A DNA stretch of 64,000 nucleotides from Rhizobium jaguaris (GCF_003627755.1 NZ_CP032694.1:4460501-4524500); one strand, 5' to 3'. Counted from the stretch's first letter, positions 18,006 through 27,364 are shown. Notes: generated from the letters alone by a model not told the origin. Numbers and translations are program-made.

Positions 18006-18962
18006 CTACCGCAGAACCGGCTCCCCATGGAAGCGGCGTCGCGATGGCTTCGAGACGCCGAAGCCGACTTCCATCATCAGCCGCGGTTTCTGCGTCGGCA
18101 CGGTGCCCATGTGGAAACCGAAGGGATCCTCGACGAAGCCGAAACCGGCTTTGCCTGTCAGCGTCACGGCGCTTCCCTTCCCGTAAAATCCGAGAACCTC
18201 CTCTTCCGGATGACCGACAAGGAGCGTCAACTGATGCTTCATCCGCCGCCGTCTGTGACTGCCCTTGACGAAGACATGCGGCCCGGTGCCTTCGTCCACA
18301 TCGACCAGGTTGAAGAAGAACTTCAGCATCCGCCAGTCATCGAGATCGAAATGATATTTGAACGAGGCACGGCTTAGATCGGCCTCGGAGGCCGATTTTG
18401 TTGGAAAGCTCCACCAGATGCGGGTGGTGATCACCTGAGCCTGCCCACCGAGATAGTGTTTGGCAACGTCAGCAAGCAAAGGGTCGTGCTGAACCGCAAC
18501 GACCGAGGCGCAATCAAGCGAGCGTTCGAAAAAATGCCCGCTGAGCAGAGGGCGCCCAAATCGTGCTTCGGCATCCGCGTGTTCGGGCGCTATGAATTCA
18601 AGCTGCCTGTTGAAATTCCCGAAGCAGCCGGTGGACCCTGCAAATTGAGCAATTTCCCGATGGATGTTTTCGGGCAGCACCAAGCCGGGGAAAAACCCGT
18701 CCGTCCGGAGCGCGTTGACGACCGCATTGCACTCAATCCCAGAGAACATCGATGTACCGGGCTCCGGACGCGCCACGGGGCGCCTGGTCGCGAACCAGTG
18801 GATGCGCCGAAACGGCATCGTCCGGGCCAGCAGGAACATGGGCAGCCAAGCCGGATTTTCTTTCACATCTGCCAGATAGGTGGGTATGCGGACAGCCATT
18901 CGCTTAAGACGTCCGCCTTGTCGGGCGACGGACTCCAAGTCATTTGCCGAAGAGTTCTGCAT
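18006..18962 (-). CDS. Phytanoyl-CoA dioxygenase-like Fe(II)/2-oxoglutarate oxygenase
   Basis: 318 aa from ATG 18962, which has AAGGA 7 bases upstream. The double-stranded beta-helix metal triad can be read as KYHFDLDDW (His-x-Asp) and the distal His in FGFHMGTVP, followed by an Arg (KPRLMMEVGFG) suited to bind 2-oxoglutarate. VDEGTGPHVFVKGSH is typical of the PhyH family. The substrate is unknown. It stands alone between unrelated genes. Confidence 0.68.
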   Translation of the reverse strand: MQNSSANDLESVARQGGRLKRMAVRIPTYLADVKENPAWLPMFLLARTMPFRRIHWFATRRPVARPEPGTSMFSGIECNAVVNALRTDGFFPGLVLPENIHREIAQFAGSTGCFGNFNRQLEFIAPEHADAEARFGRPLLSGHFFERSLDCASVVAVQHDPLLADVAKHYLGGQAQVITTRIWWSFPTKSASEADLSRASFKYHFDLDDWRMLKFFFNLVDVDEGTGPHVFVKGSHRRRRMKHQLTLLVGHPEEEVLGFYGKGSAVTLTGKAGFGFVEDPFGFHMGTVPTQKPRLMMEVGFGVSKPSRRRFHGEPVLR

Positions 18963-19375
18963 AGGTATCCTTTCCGCACGCGCGCAGATCCGCAGCGACA
19001 GACAGAGTCCCATTGATAAACTCGTTGTATCTAATCACTTAATCGGCTTGCGAGGCATCTATTGCATCGCAGCAAATAGAAGGCCATCAACTGTGGTCAA
19101 GGGATGAAAATGGTAAAATCCGACGCAGACACGCTCCGATTTTGCAAATGTTTTCAATGGTTCCCGGATTAGTTGTTAATTGTTTCTGGTGCCTTGATTG
19201 GCGGGTGCCCGGCGCGCCGACGCGCCTGCGGCATATTTTGTTTGCCATTGCTTAGGGCAAGATCGCTACAATCATTTGCAATGAATGGGTGATCGGCTGG
19301 AACCGCCAATTTACAGTCACAATCCTGTTCCGATCATTGGCTAGACAAACAGGCAGCAGCAAAAGAGGGCGACAT
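18963..19375. other. Gene-free stretch between divergent genes
   Basis: About 410 bp separating the dioxygenase and DUF1003 genes, AT-richer than its surroundings near 19110-19200. Both promoters must be here. I see no repeat, RNA structure or conserved operator that I can name. Confidence 0.3.
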
Positions 19376-20293
19376 ATGGCAGAGACGAAGACCTTTGATC
19401 CGGCGGAAGGAATAGTCGATTTTGACGCGGGCGAAGGCGAAGCAGCGACCGTGGAGATGGACGACTACACGAAAAGCCTTGCCCAGGCGAAGGCCAAGTC
19501 CGTCAAACTCGTCGATGCCATTACCGGCGCAACGCTCAAGAAGAAGGATGCGGTGCATTTCGATGACCTGCGCCCATCGCTGGCGGAATTCGTGCGCCAG
19601 AAACATCCGGGCATTCGCTCCGACGACTACATAAGCCGTAAGGGGATGGACGACTATCGCGCCCAATATATCGCCGAACTGTTGACGCACGAGCGCGGCG
19701 AACTTTCGAACCTGGAAGACGAAGTCGTCGAAAGTCTGAAGACGCACGACACCCTGGCCGAGAACATCGAAGAGGACTACGAAGATCGTCGTTCCATCGG
19801 GGACCGCATGGCCGATGTCGTCGCGTCCTTCGGCGGCAGCTGGACCTTCATCATCTCGTTCTGCTTGTTCCTGACAGTCTGGATGGGCATCAATCTCGCC
19901 ATGGGCGAAAAGCAAGCCTTCGATGTCTATCCGTTTATCCTGTTGAACCTGATCCTTTCGACGATCGCCGCCCTGCAAGCGCCGATCATCATGATGAGTC
20001 AGCGCCGGCAGGAAGCGAAGGACCGGCTGCGCGCGCTCAACGACTATAAGGTCAACTTGAAAGCCGAACTGGAAATCCGCCACCTGCATGAAAAAGTCGA
20101 CCATCTCCTCAATCGCCAGTGGGAGCGGCTGACGGAAATCCAGCAGATCCAGATCGAGATGATGCTCGAGCAGGCCAAAGCGGCCACACGCGCCCTCAAG
20201 GCCAGCAAAGCATCGAAGGCAAAGACCAATGCCTTGAAGAGCCTTTTTGGCAAACCCAAAGCGGCGGAGCCGGACGAATCGACAGAAGAATAG
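19376..20293 (+). CDS. DUF1003 membrane protein
   Basis: 305 aa from ATG 19376 (AAAAGAGGG upstream). Order: acidic N-terminus, soluble part (GITDAIT-like VDAITGATLKKKD), then the DUF1003 core RRSIGDRMADVVASFGGSWTFI with two transmembrane helices around 180-235, and a basic coiled-coil tail rich in Ala and Lys (KASKASKAKTNALKS). The family is of unknown function, often stress-linked. A 29-codon upstream extension is open but has no site. Confidence 0.85.
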   Translation: MAETKTFDPAEGIVDFDAGEGEAATVEMDDYTKSLAQAKAKSVKLVDAITGATLKKKDAVHFDDLRPSLAEFVRQKHPGIRSDDYISRKGMDDYRAQYIAELLTHERGELSNLEDEVVESLKTHDTLAENIEEDYEDRRSIGDRMADVVASFGGSWTFIISFCLFLTVWMGINLAMGEKQAFDVYPFILLNLILSTIAALQAPIIMMSQRRQEAKDRLRALNDYKVNLKAELEIRHLHEKVDHLLNRQWERLTEIQQIQIEMMLEQAKAATRALKASKASKAKTNALKSLFGKPKAAEPDESTEE

Positions 20294-20374
20294 GGCCTGA
20301 GTTGCCCGCCTTCGTCATCGGCTCGGTACGCGGCCTCGGCCGAGCCTGTATCGCGGCATATCATGCGAGCGACG

Positions 20375-20650
20375 TCACGGACGAATGGCCATTCGCGCCC
20401 CTGCGGACGCGGGCCCGATCGACGATGAGCCGGAAGCCGGCCGGCAGCATGAGCGAACATCGCCCTGAACATATTTTTTATGATGGCCGTTGTAGTCACA
20501 CCAGGCAGCGTCCCCTCGGCCGGGTAGCAACAGGGCACTTTGTGCGATCTCGGCAGCAGGTATTATCGACGACACACGTATAACGTTTTCCGCCGCGCCT
20601 GCAGCCGCACCGCCCCAAAGTAAGACGAGAAAACACACGATCGTCCTCAT
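20375..20650 (-). CDS. Small putative secreted protein
   Basis: 91 aa. A strong site (GGGAGGAAGGC) precedes ATG 20650, and residues 1-20 form a good signal peptide (MRTIVCFLVLLWGGAAAGAA). The rest has three cysteines and no known domain; its composition after residue 60 is poor in typical coding features and may reflect an old frameshift. The call rests on the start signals. Confidence 0.42.
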   Translation of the reverse strand: MRTIVCFLVLLWGGAAAGAAENVIRVSSIIPAAEIAQSALLLPGRGDAAWCDYNGHHKKYVQGDVRSCCRPASGSSSIGPASAGARMAIRP

Positions 20651-21009
20651 GCCTTCCTCCCTTATCTTAGAGAAATGACAATGAACCTTGAGTTGTTTAT
20701 CGTCAATCAACACTCTTAAAGTAGCTAGAATGGGTGATGCCTACGCTCTGCGAAGAGCTTCGGAATTAGCCTTTTATAAATGCTGGTAGGGGAAGCCGAG
20801 GGATAGTCCTGGCACAACCAGCTCACGCACCTCGTCGATGCCAATCCGGCCTGACTTTGGCATCATTGCGCGATGAATGGCGCGATGATGGAAAGGCGCC
20901 TGAAATGACCCCGCGCGCGTCGATCGCGATGTTATCGCCAGCACGATCGACCCCGACCTCTGCCGGAACCGCGGGACCGTGTTTCGCGTTAAAGAGCGAG
21001 GTGAAGAAG
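20651..21009. other. Gene-free stretch upstream of the BA14K gene
   Basis: About 360 bp between a minus-strand small gene and the + strand BA14K gene. It contains short open frames only. No terminator, repeat or regulatory site stands out. Confidence 0.3.
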
Positions 21010-21471
21010 ATGAACAGGCTCGCCATTATAGCTCTATCCTGCGTAACCGCGCTGACCGGCGTGGTCACACCCGCTGAAGCTTTTCCGACAACTGGTCCGC
21101 TAAAGATCACAACATCGGACGTTCAGACCGTTCAGTATATGGGCGATCGCGGCAACATGAGGGGTCAGTGGAACCGTCCTTACTGGCGCCGCGGCTATGG
21201 CGGATACTACGGCCACGGCGGATATTACCGCCATGGCGGATATTATGGCCATGGCTACTACCACGATCACTACCATGACGATGCTGGCGCCATCATCGGC
21301 GGCCTGGCGGCCGGCGCCATTATCGGCGGGATCATCGCCTCGCAACGCGGCTATTACAGCGGCGGCGGACATACAAGCTGGTGCTATCAGCGCTATAGAT
21401 CCTATCGGGCCTACGACAATACGTACCAGCCCTACAACGGCCCCCGCCGGCAATGCTATTCGCCTTATTGA
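21010..21471 (+). CDS. BA14K family secreted protein with Gly-Tyr-His repeats
   Basis: 153 aa. Signal peptide at 1-24 (cleavage after PAEA). The middle, about 60-95, is a low-complexity [19 protein letters not shown] run. A glycine-rich membrane segment ([19 protein letters not shown]) follows, and the C-terminus has the BA14K signature CYQRYRSY...[10 protein letters not shown]14K proteins of Brucella are surface immunoreactive lectin-like proteins. GAGG lies before ATG 21010. The His/Tyr repeats could bind metal, which is only inference. Confidence 0.82.
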   Translation: MNRLAIIALSCVTALTGVVTPAEAFPTTGPLKITTSDVQTVQYMGDRGNMRGQWNRPYWRRGYGGYYGHGGYYRHGGYYGHGYYHDHYHDDAGAIIGGLAAGAIIGGIIASQRGYYSGGGHTSWCYQRYRSYRAYDNTYQPYNGPRRQCYSPY

Positions 21472-21934
21472 TGAGCATCTGTAGGCCAACGGCGACTGCG
21501 GTCGCGCAGCAATCCTCCTTGAGCGGAACATCGCCGCAGCAGGCTTCACATCAATTGTGATCGCAAATTGTGATCGCATCAGTCAAGCCGCGACGTCTGA
21601 GCGCGGCCCGCTGCCTTTCACTTCACCGCGTCGGCGCATGTCGCTGGCCCGTGGAGAAAGTCATTGCGATCATCTTCCATCAAAAATGTGCATCGCAGCA
21701 AAAAGACGGAAACACATCGCAGCGCGTCAAAAACTCGCCCCTTTTTCGTCTTAACGCCGAACCCGGCGGCAACATCAGCCGCTTGACCTGACGCGTTTCG
21801 GAGCCATTTGAGACAACTGCGTTCGAATTCTTAACCATGCACAACTGCCCTCGGCACAAACCAGATGGAGTTGCAACATCGCTAGTGAATCGAATGAAGG
21901 CTTGAAGTCGCCGCCCACCTGGGAAAGCGAAAGC
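21472..21934. other. Gene-free stretch upstream of the polysaccharide cluster
   Basis: About 460 bp with no gene. It contains a tandem 13-bp repeat (21553-21578) and presumably the promoter of the flippase operon. Long antisense open frames cross it but are not real. Confidence 0.35.
21553..21578 (+). repeat. Tandem 13-bp repeat AATTGTGATCGCA x2
   Basis: Two exact head-to-tail copies of AATTGTGATCGCA. The first is preceded by TCACAT, making TCACA-N5-TGTGA. It lies about 360 bp upstream of the polysaccharide genes and could be a regulator site; nothing else supports that. Confidence 0.5.
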
Positions 21935-23413
21935 ATGATCCCCGAGGCGGACGAAATCGTCTTCGAACACTTGAGTGAAAACCGGTCTCACGCGGCGGTG
22001 AAGGGCGCGTTCTGGTCGGCGCTCGACACGCTGATACCGACGGCGTTGAACAGCCTCGTTTTCATCGTCACGTCGAGATATCTGCTGCCGCATGATTTCG
22101 GCCTCGTGGCGCTTGCTTTCAGCATCGTCAGCTTTGCCGCCGGCCTCGGGCCGACCGCATTCGGCGAAGCGCTGATCCAGCAGAAGACCATCCGGCGCAG
22201 CCACCTCGACACGGTGTTCTGGCTCTCCTTCGTGTCGGCGGCCATCCTCTATATCGCAATCTTCTCCGGGTCGCCCTACATCGCCCATGCCCTGGGCCAT
22301 GACGAAATCGTCGGCTTGCTGATGATCATCGGCCTGAAGATCTTCTTCGACATGATGATCATCGTTCCCAATGCGCTGATCGGCCGCACGATGTCCTTTC
22401 ATCTTGCCGCCGTCCGCACGGCAATCGCCACGGTCGTATCCGGCCTCGTGTGCCTGGCCCTGATTTTCGCTGGATTCGGCCTCTGGGCACTGGCGATCGC
22501 GCAGATCGCCGCGCCTGCCGCCGGATGCATTGCCGCCTTCTGGGGCGCGGGATGGCTGCCGGGGTTGCGGATCCGGTGGAGCAGTCTTCGCGAGCTTCTG
22601 CACTATGGCATCTTTGCCTCCGGCAACCGATTTCTGCAGTCCATGAGCCTCGATCAGCTCATCATCGGCACGCTTGTCAGCCCCGCCGCGCTCGGCATCT
22701 ATAATTTCGCCCGGCGGCTTTTCGAGATGATCAACAACGTCGTCGCCGGAGGACTGACCTCGGTGACGCACGTTCTTCTGTCGTCGCTGCAGCACGATCA
22801 GAACAAGGTCCGCGAGGCCTTCCTCATGGCGACCTTCGGCTGCTCGCTCGTGTCGTTTCCGGCTTTCATGGGTCTGGCGGCCGTGGCTGATGACGCCATC
22901 CCGCTGATTTTCGGGCAGCATTGGGCCGCCGCGATCTGGCCGGTTCGCTTCTTCTGCGTCATCGGATTGATGGCCGGAATAGGCGTTGTCCAGGCATCCC
23001 TGATTACCAGCCAGGGCAGGTCGGACTGGTGGTTCTATTACCAGCTCGTCCGAAACATCGTGACGATCCTCACCGTGCTGCTGCTCTACCGATATGGCGT
23101 CACCATCATCGTCTTCGTGCTGATGCTCGAAGTGCTGCTGCTCTGGCCGGTCACACTTTGGATGGTTTCCCGCCTCATCGCGCTCAGTATCGGAAATTAC
23201 TTTGCCCAGTTTCTGAGACCGATCGCCGCCTATGTCGGCATGCTGGCCGCCGTGCTCGGCGCTTCCGTATTGCTGCAGGACTGGAGCCCGGCCCTGCGTC
23301 TGGCAGTCGAAATTCCCGTGGGCGCGATCGTCTACACGGGCCTGATCTTCATCCTGTGCCGGGAGAGAGTGCTCTTCCTGGCGCAGACAATGCTGCGGCG
23401 GCGCCAAAGATAG
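21935..23413 (+). CDS. Polysaccharide flippase (Wzx / MATE-like PST family)
   Basis: About 492 aa with twelve or more hydrophobic helices. The N-terminal LPHDFGLVALAFSIVSFAAGLG and the central YGIFASGNRFLQSMSLDQLIIG are typical of lipopolysaccharide exporters of the Wzx type, which flip undecaprenyl-linked oligosaccharide across the inner membrane. I use ATG 21935; TTG 21902 is in frame but has a site too close to it. It leads a run of three surface-polysaccharide genes. Confidence 0.87.
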   Translation: MIPEADEIVFEHLSENRSHAAVKGAFWSALDTLIPTALNSLVFIVTSRYLLPHDFGLVALAFSIVSFAAGLGPTAFGEALIQQKTIRRSHLDTVFWLSFVSAAILYIAIFSGSPYIAHALGHDEIVGLLMIIGLKIFFDMMIIVPNALIGRTMSFHLAAVRTAIATVVSGLVCLALIFAGFGLWALAIAQIAAPAAGCIAAFWGAGWLPGLRIRWSSLRELLHYGIFASGNRFLQSMSLDQLIIGTLVSPAALGIYNFARRLFEMINNVVAGGLTSVTHVLLSSLQHDQNKVREAFLMATFGCSLVSFPAFMGLAAVADDAIPLIFGQHWAAAIWPVRFFCVIGLMAGIGVVQASLITSQGRSDWWFYYQLVRNIVTILTVLLLYRYGVTIIVFVLMLEVLLLWPVTLWMVSRLIALSIGNYFAQFLRPIAAYVGMLAAVLGASVLLQDWSPALRLAVEIPVGAIVYTGLIFILCRERVLFLAQTMLRRRQR

Positions 23414-23520
23414 CCGTCCTTGAGCCCGTTCGGCGCTGTGAGCGAGGCGCCGAACGATCATCCATTCCAATGTCTCTATCGGACCCGCCGAGGCCGGTGT
23501 GATTGCAAAGGAGGGAATTT

Positions 23521-24381
23521 ATGTCACTCATCACCTTCATTATTCCGGTTCGACACCAGGCCAATGCAAAGGATTGGCCTGCCTTGAAAGAGCGGCTGTC
23601 CCAGACAGTCGGATCCATAGCCGGTCAATCCCATCGCGACTGGAGGGGCGTGATCGTCGCGAATGAGGGGGCGGACCTGCCCGATCTGCCACCGCAATTT
23701 TCCGTCGCGCGCGTTACATTTCCACCGAACCAGCTCCACGATTTGGACAGCGACGACAAGGAAAAGGTCTACGACGCCTTCCGCCTCGACAAGGGGCGCC
23801 GCGTGCTGCGCGGCATGCTTGCGGCCCGCGATTCGCGGTTTTTCATGATCGTGGACGATGACGATTTCGTCAGCGCCAACATCGTCGATCATATTGCCGA
23901 GCAGCCCGACGCAAATGGCTGGAAGATCGACAAGGGCTACCTCTGGAACGAAGGCGGCCGGTTGGTCATGCAGCACGATGACTTTGCCAATTTCTGCGGC
24001 ACATCATTGATCGTGCGAGCGAGTCTTTATGAGCTGCCGGCGGCCTTCGAAGATGCCGGCGCCGACTATGTGAAGTCGATGCTGGGCAGCCACGTGCGCA
24101 TTGCCGGGATCCTGGCTGGACGAGGCAGCCCGTTGGGTACACTACCGTTTCGCGGCGCCATCTACAGGGTTGGGCACAGCGGCGCACACAGCAAGTCTTC
24201 CAACCTCCTGACTTCGCATTTTTTGAGCCCCTATGCGCTTCGCCACCCGCGCCAGCTTGTTCGCAATCTCCTGCGGGTCCGCCCGCTCGATCGTGGCCTG
24301 CGCAGCGAATTTTTTGGCGCTGCCCTAAGCAGCTACGACAACCGGCAAGGCGGGATGGTGGCCAGTGCTGAACGCATCTGA
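23521..24381 (+). CDS. Glycosyltransferase, GT-A fold (galactosyltransferase-like)
   Basis: 286 aa. It starts as a GT-A domain (LITFIIPVRHQANAKDWPAL) and has the metal-binding acidic run FFMIVDDDDFVSANIV around residue 117. Start ATG 23521 has GGAGGG upstream; earlier in-frame codons are not supported. It likely adds a sugar to the repeat unit moved by the preceding flippase. Its last 17 bases overlap the next gene. Confidence 0.8.
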   Translation: MSLITFIIPVRHQANAKDWPALKERLSQTVGSIAGQSHRDWRGVIVANEGADLPDLPPQFSVARVTFPPNQLHDLDSDDKEKVYDAFRLDKGRRVLRGMLAARDSRFFMIVDDDDFVSANIVDHIAEQPDANGWKIDKGYLWNEGGRLVMQHDDFANFCGTSLIVRASLYELPAAFEDAGADYVKSMLGSHVRIAGILAGRGSPLGTLPFRGAIYRVGHSGAHSKSSNLLTSHFLSPYALRHPRQLVRNLLRVRPLDRGLRSEFFGAALSSYDNRQGGMVASAERI

Positions 24382-25474
24382 GATATCGGCGAGAGAAAAA
24401 GACTCCGAGATCATCCCCTCCCAAGGGCAGCCGCGCTCGCAGCCGGCCAGCCGGACGTGCCATCGATATGCATCGTTGGATGCCATGCGGGGCCTCGCGG
24501 CGTTTTCAGTCGTTGTCTATCATCTACAACGGCCCTATGCGCCCTTGGCCTATGTCGCGGTCGATTTCTTCTTTGTTCTGAGCGGCTTCGTCATCGCGCG
24601 GGCCTACAGCGAAAAGCTCGCTGGCGGCATGCCGCTCCGAGCCTTCATGAAAGCCCGCTACGCGCGCCTCTATCCCCTGTTCCTGCTCGGCACGCTCTAC
24701 GGCCTAGTGCAGCTGCTCGCCCATTGGAAATCGTCGAACGATACCGTCGCCGATCTCTTCGCAAGCTTGTTAACGACCTTGTTCATGCTGCCCTCGCCGA
24801 GCTTTCTGACGAGATCCGCGACGGACATATTGCCGCTCTATCCCCTGAATGGGCCGGCCTGGTCGCTGTTCTGGGAGCTGCTCGTCAACCTCGTATTTGC
24901 CCTGATGCTTTTCCGGATAAGAACGAGACATCTGGCTCTCATCGCCGCCGTCTCGCTAGCCGGCCTGGTGGCATCCGTCTCCGTCCACCAATCTCTCGAT
25001 CTCGGCTGGGAATGGCGATCGGTCGATGGCGGACTGGCGAGGGTCTTTTTCTCCTTCGTGGTCGGAATGATCATATTCCGACTTCGCAAGGGTAGCCCGC
25101 CCGCCGCCACCTATCTTGCGCTCCTGCCGATCGCCCTGATTTTCGGCCTGCTGTTTCTGCCCGTCTACTCGCTGAAATTCGCTCTGTTCTTCTGTGTCGT
25201 CATTTCGCCGCTTGTCGTCCTTGCCGGCACGTTTCTGGAAATTCCGGAGCGCATTCAGCCGTTTGGCATATTTCTCGGCTATCTCTCCTACCCGATCTAT
25301 ATGTGCCACCGAGGTTTCACGGAAATCTATGCCCACTTCGTCCATAGCGACCAGATACCCCCACTGCTCTACATCGGAGGATTCTTGGCATTGATCACGG
25401 TGATATCGCTTCTATCCGCCCAGAGCGTCGCCATCATTCCGAAACTTGCGCCAAAAAAAATGCAAACCCCGTAG
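24365..25474 (+). CDS. Acyltransferase 3 family membrane protein
   Basis: 369 aa, about ten transmembrane helices. The motif RYASLDAMRGLAAFSVVVYHL holds the conserved Arg and His of acyltransferase 3 (OafA/NodX/ExoZ-like) proteins; VDFFFVLSGFVIARAY is the second signature. They O-acetylate or succinylate exported polysaccharides. A GTG start at 24365 overlaps the glycosyltransferase by 17 bp, so translation is probably coupled. Confidence 0.9.
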   Translation: MLNASEISAREKDSEIIPSQGQPRSQPASRTCHRYASLDAMRGLAAFSVVVYHLQRPYAPLAYVAVDFFFVLSGFVIARAYSEKLAGGMPLRAFMKARYARLYPLFLLGTLYGLVQLLAHWKSSNDTVADLFASLLTTLFMLPSPSFLTRSATDILPLYPLNGPAWSLFWELLVNLVFALMLFRIRTRHLALIAAVSLAGLVASVSVHQSLDLGWEWRSVDGGLARVFFSFVVGMIIFRLRKGSPPAATYLALLPIALIFGLLFLPVYSLKFALFFCVVISPLVVLAGTFLEIPERIQPFGIFLGYLSYPIYMCHRGFTEIYAHFVHSDQIPPLLYIGGFLALITVISLLSAQSVAIIPKLAPKKMQTP

Positions 25475-25573
25475 ATTTGGGGTCGGCATCGGCGATGTCA
25501 CGGGCAATGGGGGTTTGAAGGCCTGATCCGACGCCATCGGCTCGGCAACCTTTAGGAGCGAGCAAAGTGATCT

Positions 25574-25923
25574 ATGCAACATACAGCTCTACTCGCCGAG
25601 ATCATTGCGCGGGTGAACGAGCTCTTCGGCGGCGACACGATAGAAGGTGACCAACTGAGCTATCTGACCACTCTGCGGGACAAGATGCTTGAGTCCGAGA
25701 CCTTGGCGACGCGGGCTGCGAATAACACTAAGGCCCAGTTCGACGATTCCCCGACCCTGCGGGACGACCTGATGAACGCAACGCCTTCGAGGCGCGTACC
25801 TCGCTCAGCAAGCAGGCGCCGGACTCGCAGAAAGTGCGTGATGGCTTGAAGGAGGTGCTGCTCGGACCTGCTGGTCTCTGTGAGGCTCTGTGCTCACGAG
25901 CAGACATGGTTACCAATCCTTAG
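25574..25923 (+). pseudogene. hsdR: 3' remnant of type I restriction enzyme hsdR
   Basis: The first frame reads LLAEIIARVNELFGGD and QLSYLTTLRDKMLESE, with TKAQFDDSPTLRDDLMNA, the C-terminal domain of HsdR. After a small deletion near 25775 the match continues in another frame: NAFEARTSLSKQAPDSQKVR then DGLKEVLLGPAGLCEAL, ending at a TAG at 25921. Only about 110 of the roughly 1,000 residues remain. No hsdM or hsdS is nearby. It marks a defence locus that has been lost. Confidence 0.82.
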
Positions 25924-26174
25924 CAGGAGGCTTGAGGATCACAGACATAGATGTCAACACTATAGCGTTGCTCGGATTTGACGGCTTCTCCAAAACTTGT
26001 CCGACGACCGGAATAGCGTAAGTGGTGCAGTGACCCCTGGCCATAGCAAGGCATCGAGCTTATTCGCGTGAGCTCACATGTCGGCGACTGCTGATTTAAA
26101 GGCATCAGCGGGTCTGGCTTTTACAACCAGATCGTGTCTAAAAAGGAACTGTCAAAAAGGGTTCACCGCTTCCG
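25924..26174. other. Gene-free remnant sequence
   Basis: About 250 bp between the hsdR remnant and the nucleotidyltransferase gene. It has no coding look and no recognised repeat or RNA. Confidence 0.3.
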
Positions 26175-27080
26175 ATGAAGGCCAGCCTCGATCATCTGCC
26201 GGAACGCAAACAGCGCGAATTGTCGCGCATCGTCGAGATCCTGCATGAGGAGTTCGAGGATGCGCTGAAGGAAGGCACCGCCGACTTCAAGAAGAAGGGG
26301 CGCATCCTCAAAATCATTTTGTTCGGCTCCTATAGTCGTGCCGACTGGGTGGATGAGGTCCACACCAGCAAGGGCTATAAGTCCGACTATGACCTGCTGA
26401 TCATAGTGAATAACCGCAAGCTCACCGATTTCGCGCTTTTCTGGCACAAGGCAGCCACTCGTTTCCCTTTCGACCGCCTCATCAAGACGCCGGTCAGCCT
26501 GATCGTGCATTCGCGCCGCGAGGTCAACGCGGCGCTGAAGGAAGGCAACTATTTCTTTAGCGACATCCGTCGCGACGGCATAGTACTCTTCGAGCTCGAC
26601 GATGAAGAGCTGTCCGAGCCCAAACCGCTCTCCGCCGCGGACGAGCTGAGCGCCGCGCGAACACATTTTGATAGCAGAGCCCCAGGTGCGACTAACTTTC
26701 TTCGTCTCTCGAAAGTCGCGATCGAGACAAACATGCTGAAAGAGGGGGCATTCTTACTTCATCAGGCCATCGAGCAAGCTTATTCGACATTACTGTTGAC
26801 GCTGACCAATTATAGCCCAGCCTCACATAACCTCAACCACCTAAGAACGCTAGCTGAAGGCCGTGACCGGCGCCTCGTGGAGATTTGGCCAAACGAGCGC
26901 CAACGCTATGTCGCCTGGTTCAACACCATCAATCAGGCTTATGTGAAGGCTCGCTATTCGCCGCACTACGAGATCAGCGAGGAGGCCCTGCTGTGGCTGC
27001 GTGAGCGGACGGCCGAGTTGCAGCAGCTCGTCAAGGCTATTTGCGAGGAGCACCTGACGGAATTGAAGAAGCGGTTGTAA
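26175..27080 (+). CDS. Nucleotidyltransferase-HEPN fusion protein (MNT/HEPN toxin-antitoxin type)
   Basis: 301 aa. The N-terminal half is a minimal nucleotidyltransferase: FGSYSRADW (Gly51-Ser52) and KSDYDLLIIV (Asp71, Asp73), the metal ligands. The C-terminal half (about 155-295) is a helical HEPN domain (FLRLSKVAIETNMLKEGAFL, HQAIEQAYSTLL) ending in KARYSPHYEIS. In two-gene MntA/HepT systems the nucleotidyltransferase AMPylates and silences the HEPN RNase; here both are in one chain, a known arrangement. It lies just outside the tRNA-Ser element. A defence role is inferred. Confidence 0.83.
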   Translation: MKASLDHLPERKQRELSRIVEILHEEFEDALKEGTADFKKKGRILKIILFGSYSRADWVDEVHTSKGYKSDYDLLIIVNNRKLTDFALFWHKAATRFPFDRLIKTPVSLIVHSRREVNAALKEGNYFFSDIRRDGIVLFELDDEELSEPKPLSAADELSAARTHFDSRAPGATNFLRLSKVAIETNMLKEGAFLLHQAIEQAYSTLLLTLTNYSPASHNLNHLRTLAEGRDRRLVEIWPNERQRYVAWFNTINQAYVKARYSPHYEISEEALLWLRERTAELQQLVKAICEEHLTELKKRL

Positions 27081-27268
27081 GCTCAGGGAAATACCGCGTC
27101 CGAGGCATGCCATAAGTGTGTTCCGGCGTGCAAATTTGAGTACTTTGGCACATTTCAGCTTGGAATAGGACGTAGGTACTTCCACCCATTCATTCACGGA
27201 ATGGGGAAAAAGTGGGGACACTGAGGGAATCTCGCAGAACCGCAAGAGAAAACAAAACGTTACGCATT

Positions 27269-27282
27269 TGGCGGAGAGGGTG
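27269..27282 (+). other. Left attachment core (attL) of the tRNA-Ser element
   Basis: TGGCGGAGAGGGTG is an exact copy of the 3' end of tRNA-Ser including CCA (41926-41939, read on the + strand). It is in the same orientation and 14.66 kb away, as expected for site-specific integration into the tRNA by the integrase next to the tRNA. Confidence 0.75.
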
Positions 27283-27342
27283 TCCTCCGTACATGAAAAT
27301 TTCTTCAGTAATATCAAAGAATTAATCAGTAAAAGATCTCGA

Positions 27343-27364
27343 TTTTGTAGCAAGATTTGTAGCA
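27343..27364 (+). repeat. Arm-type repeat pair, left end
   Basis: TTTTGTAGCA, three bases, TTTGTAGCA: a 9-bp direct repeat with a 12-bp period, 60 bp inside the left core. The same pair in the same orientation occurs near the right end. This is how arm sites of tyrosine integrases are usually arranged. Confidence 0.6.

Noticed and set aside
19299..19340. GGAAC resembling a general-stress (EcfG) -35 element upstream of the DUF1003 gene
   Set aside because: No CGTT at the required 16-17 base spacing.
21680..23470. A 596-codon minus-strand open frame across the flippase gene
   Set aside because: Composition is His, Asp, Arg and Gln rich with no domain, as expected for the antisense of a hydrophobic GC-rich gene; the + strand protein is a clear membrane flippase.
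25920..26105. A 61-codon minus-strand open frame between the hsdR remnant and the HEPN fusion gene
   Set aside because: No binding site, odd composition and no family; likely non-coding debris.
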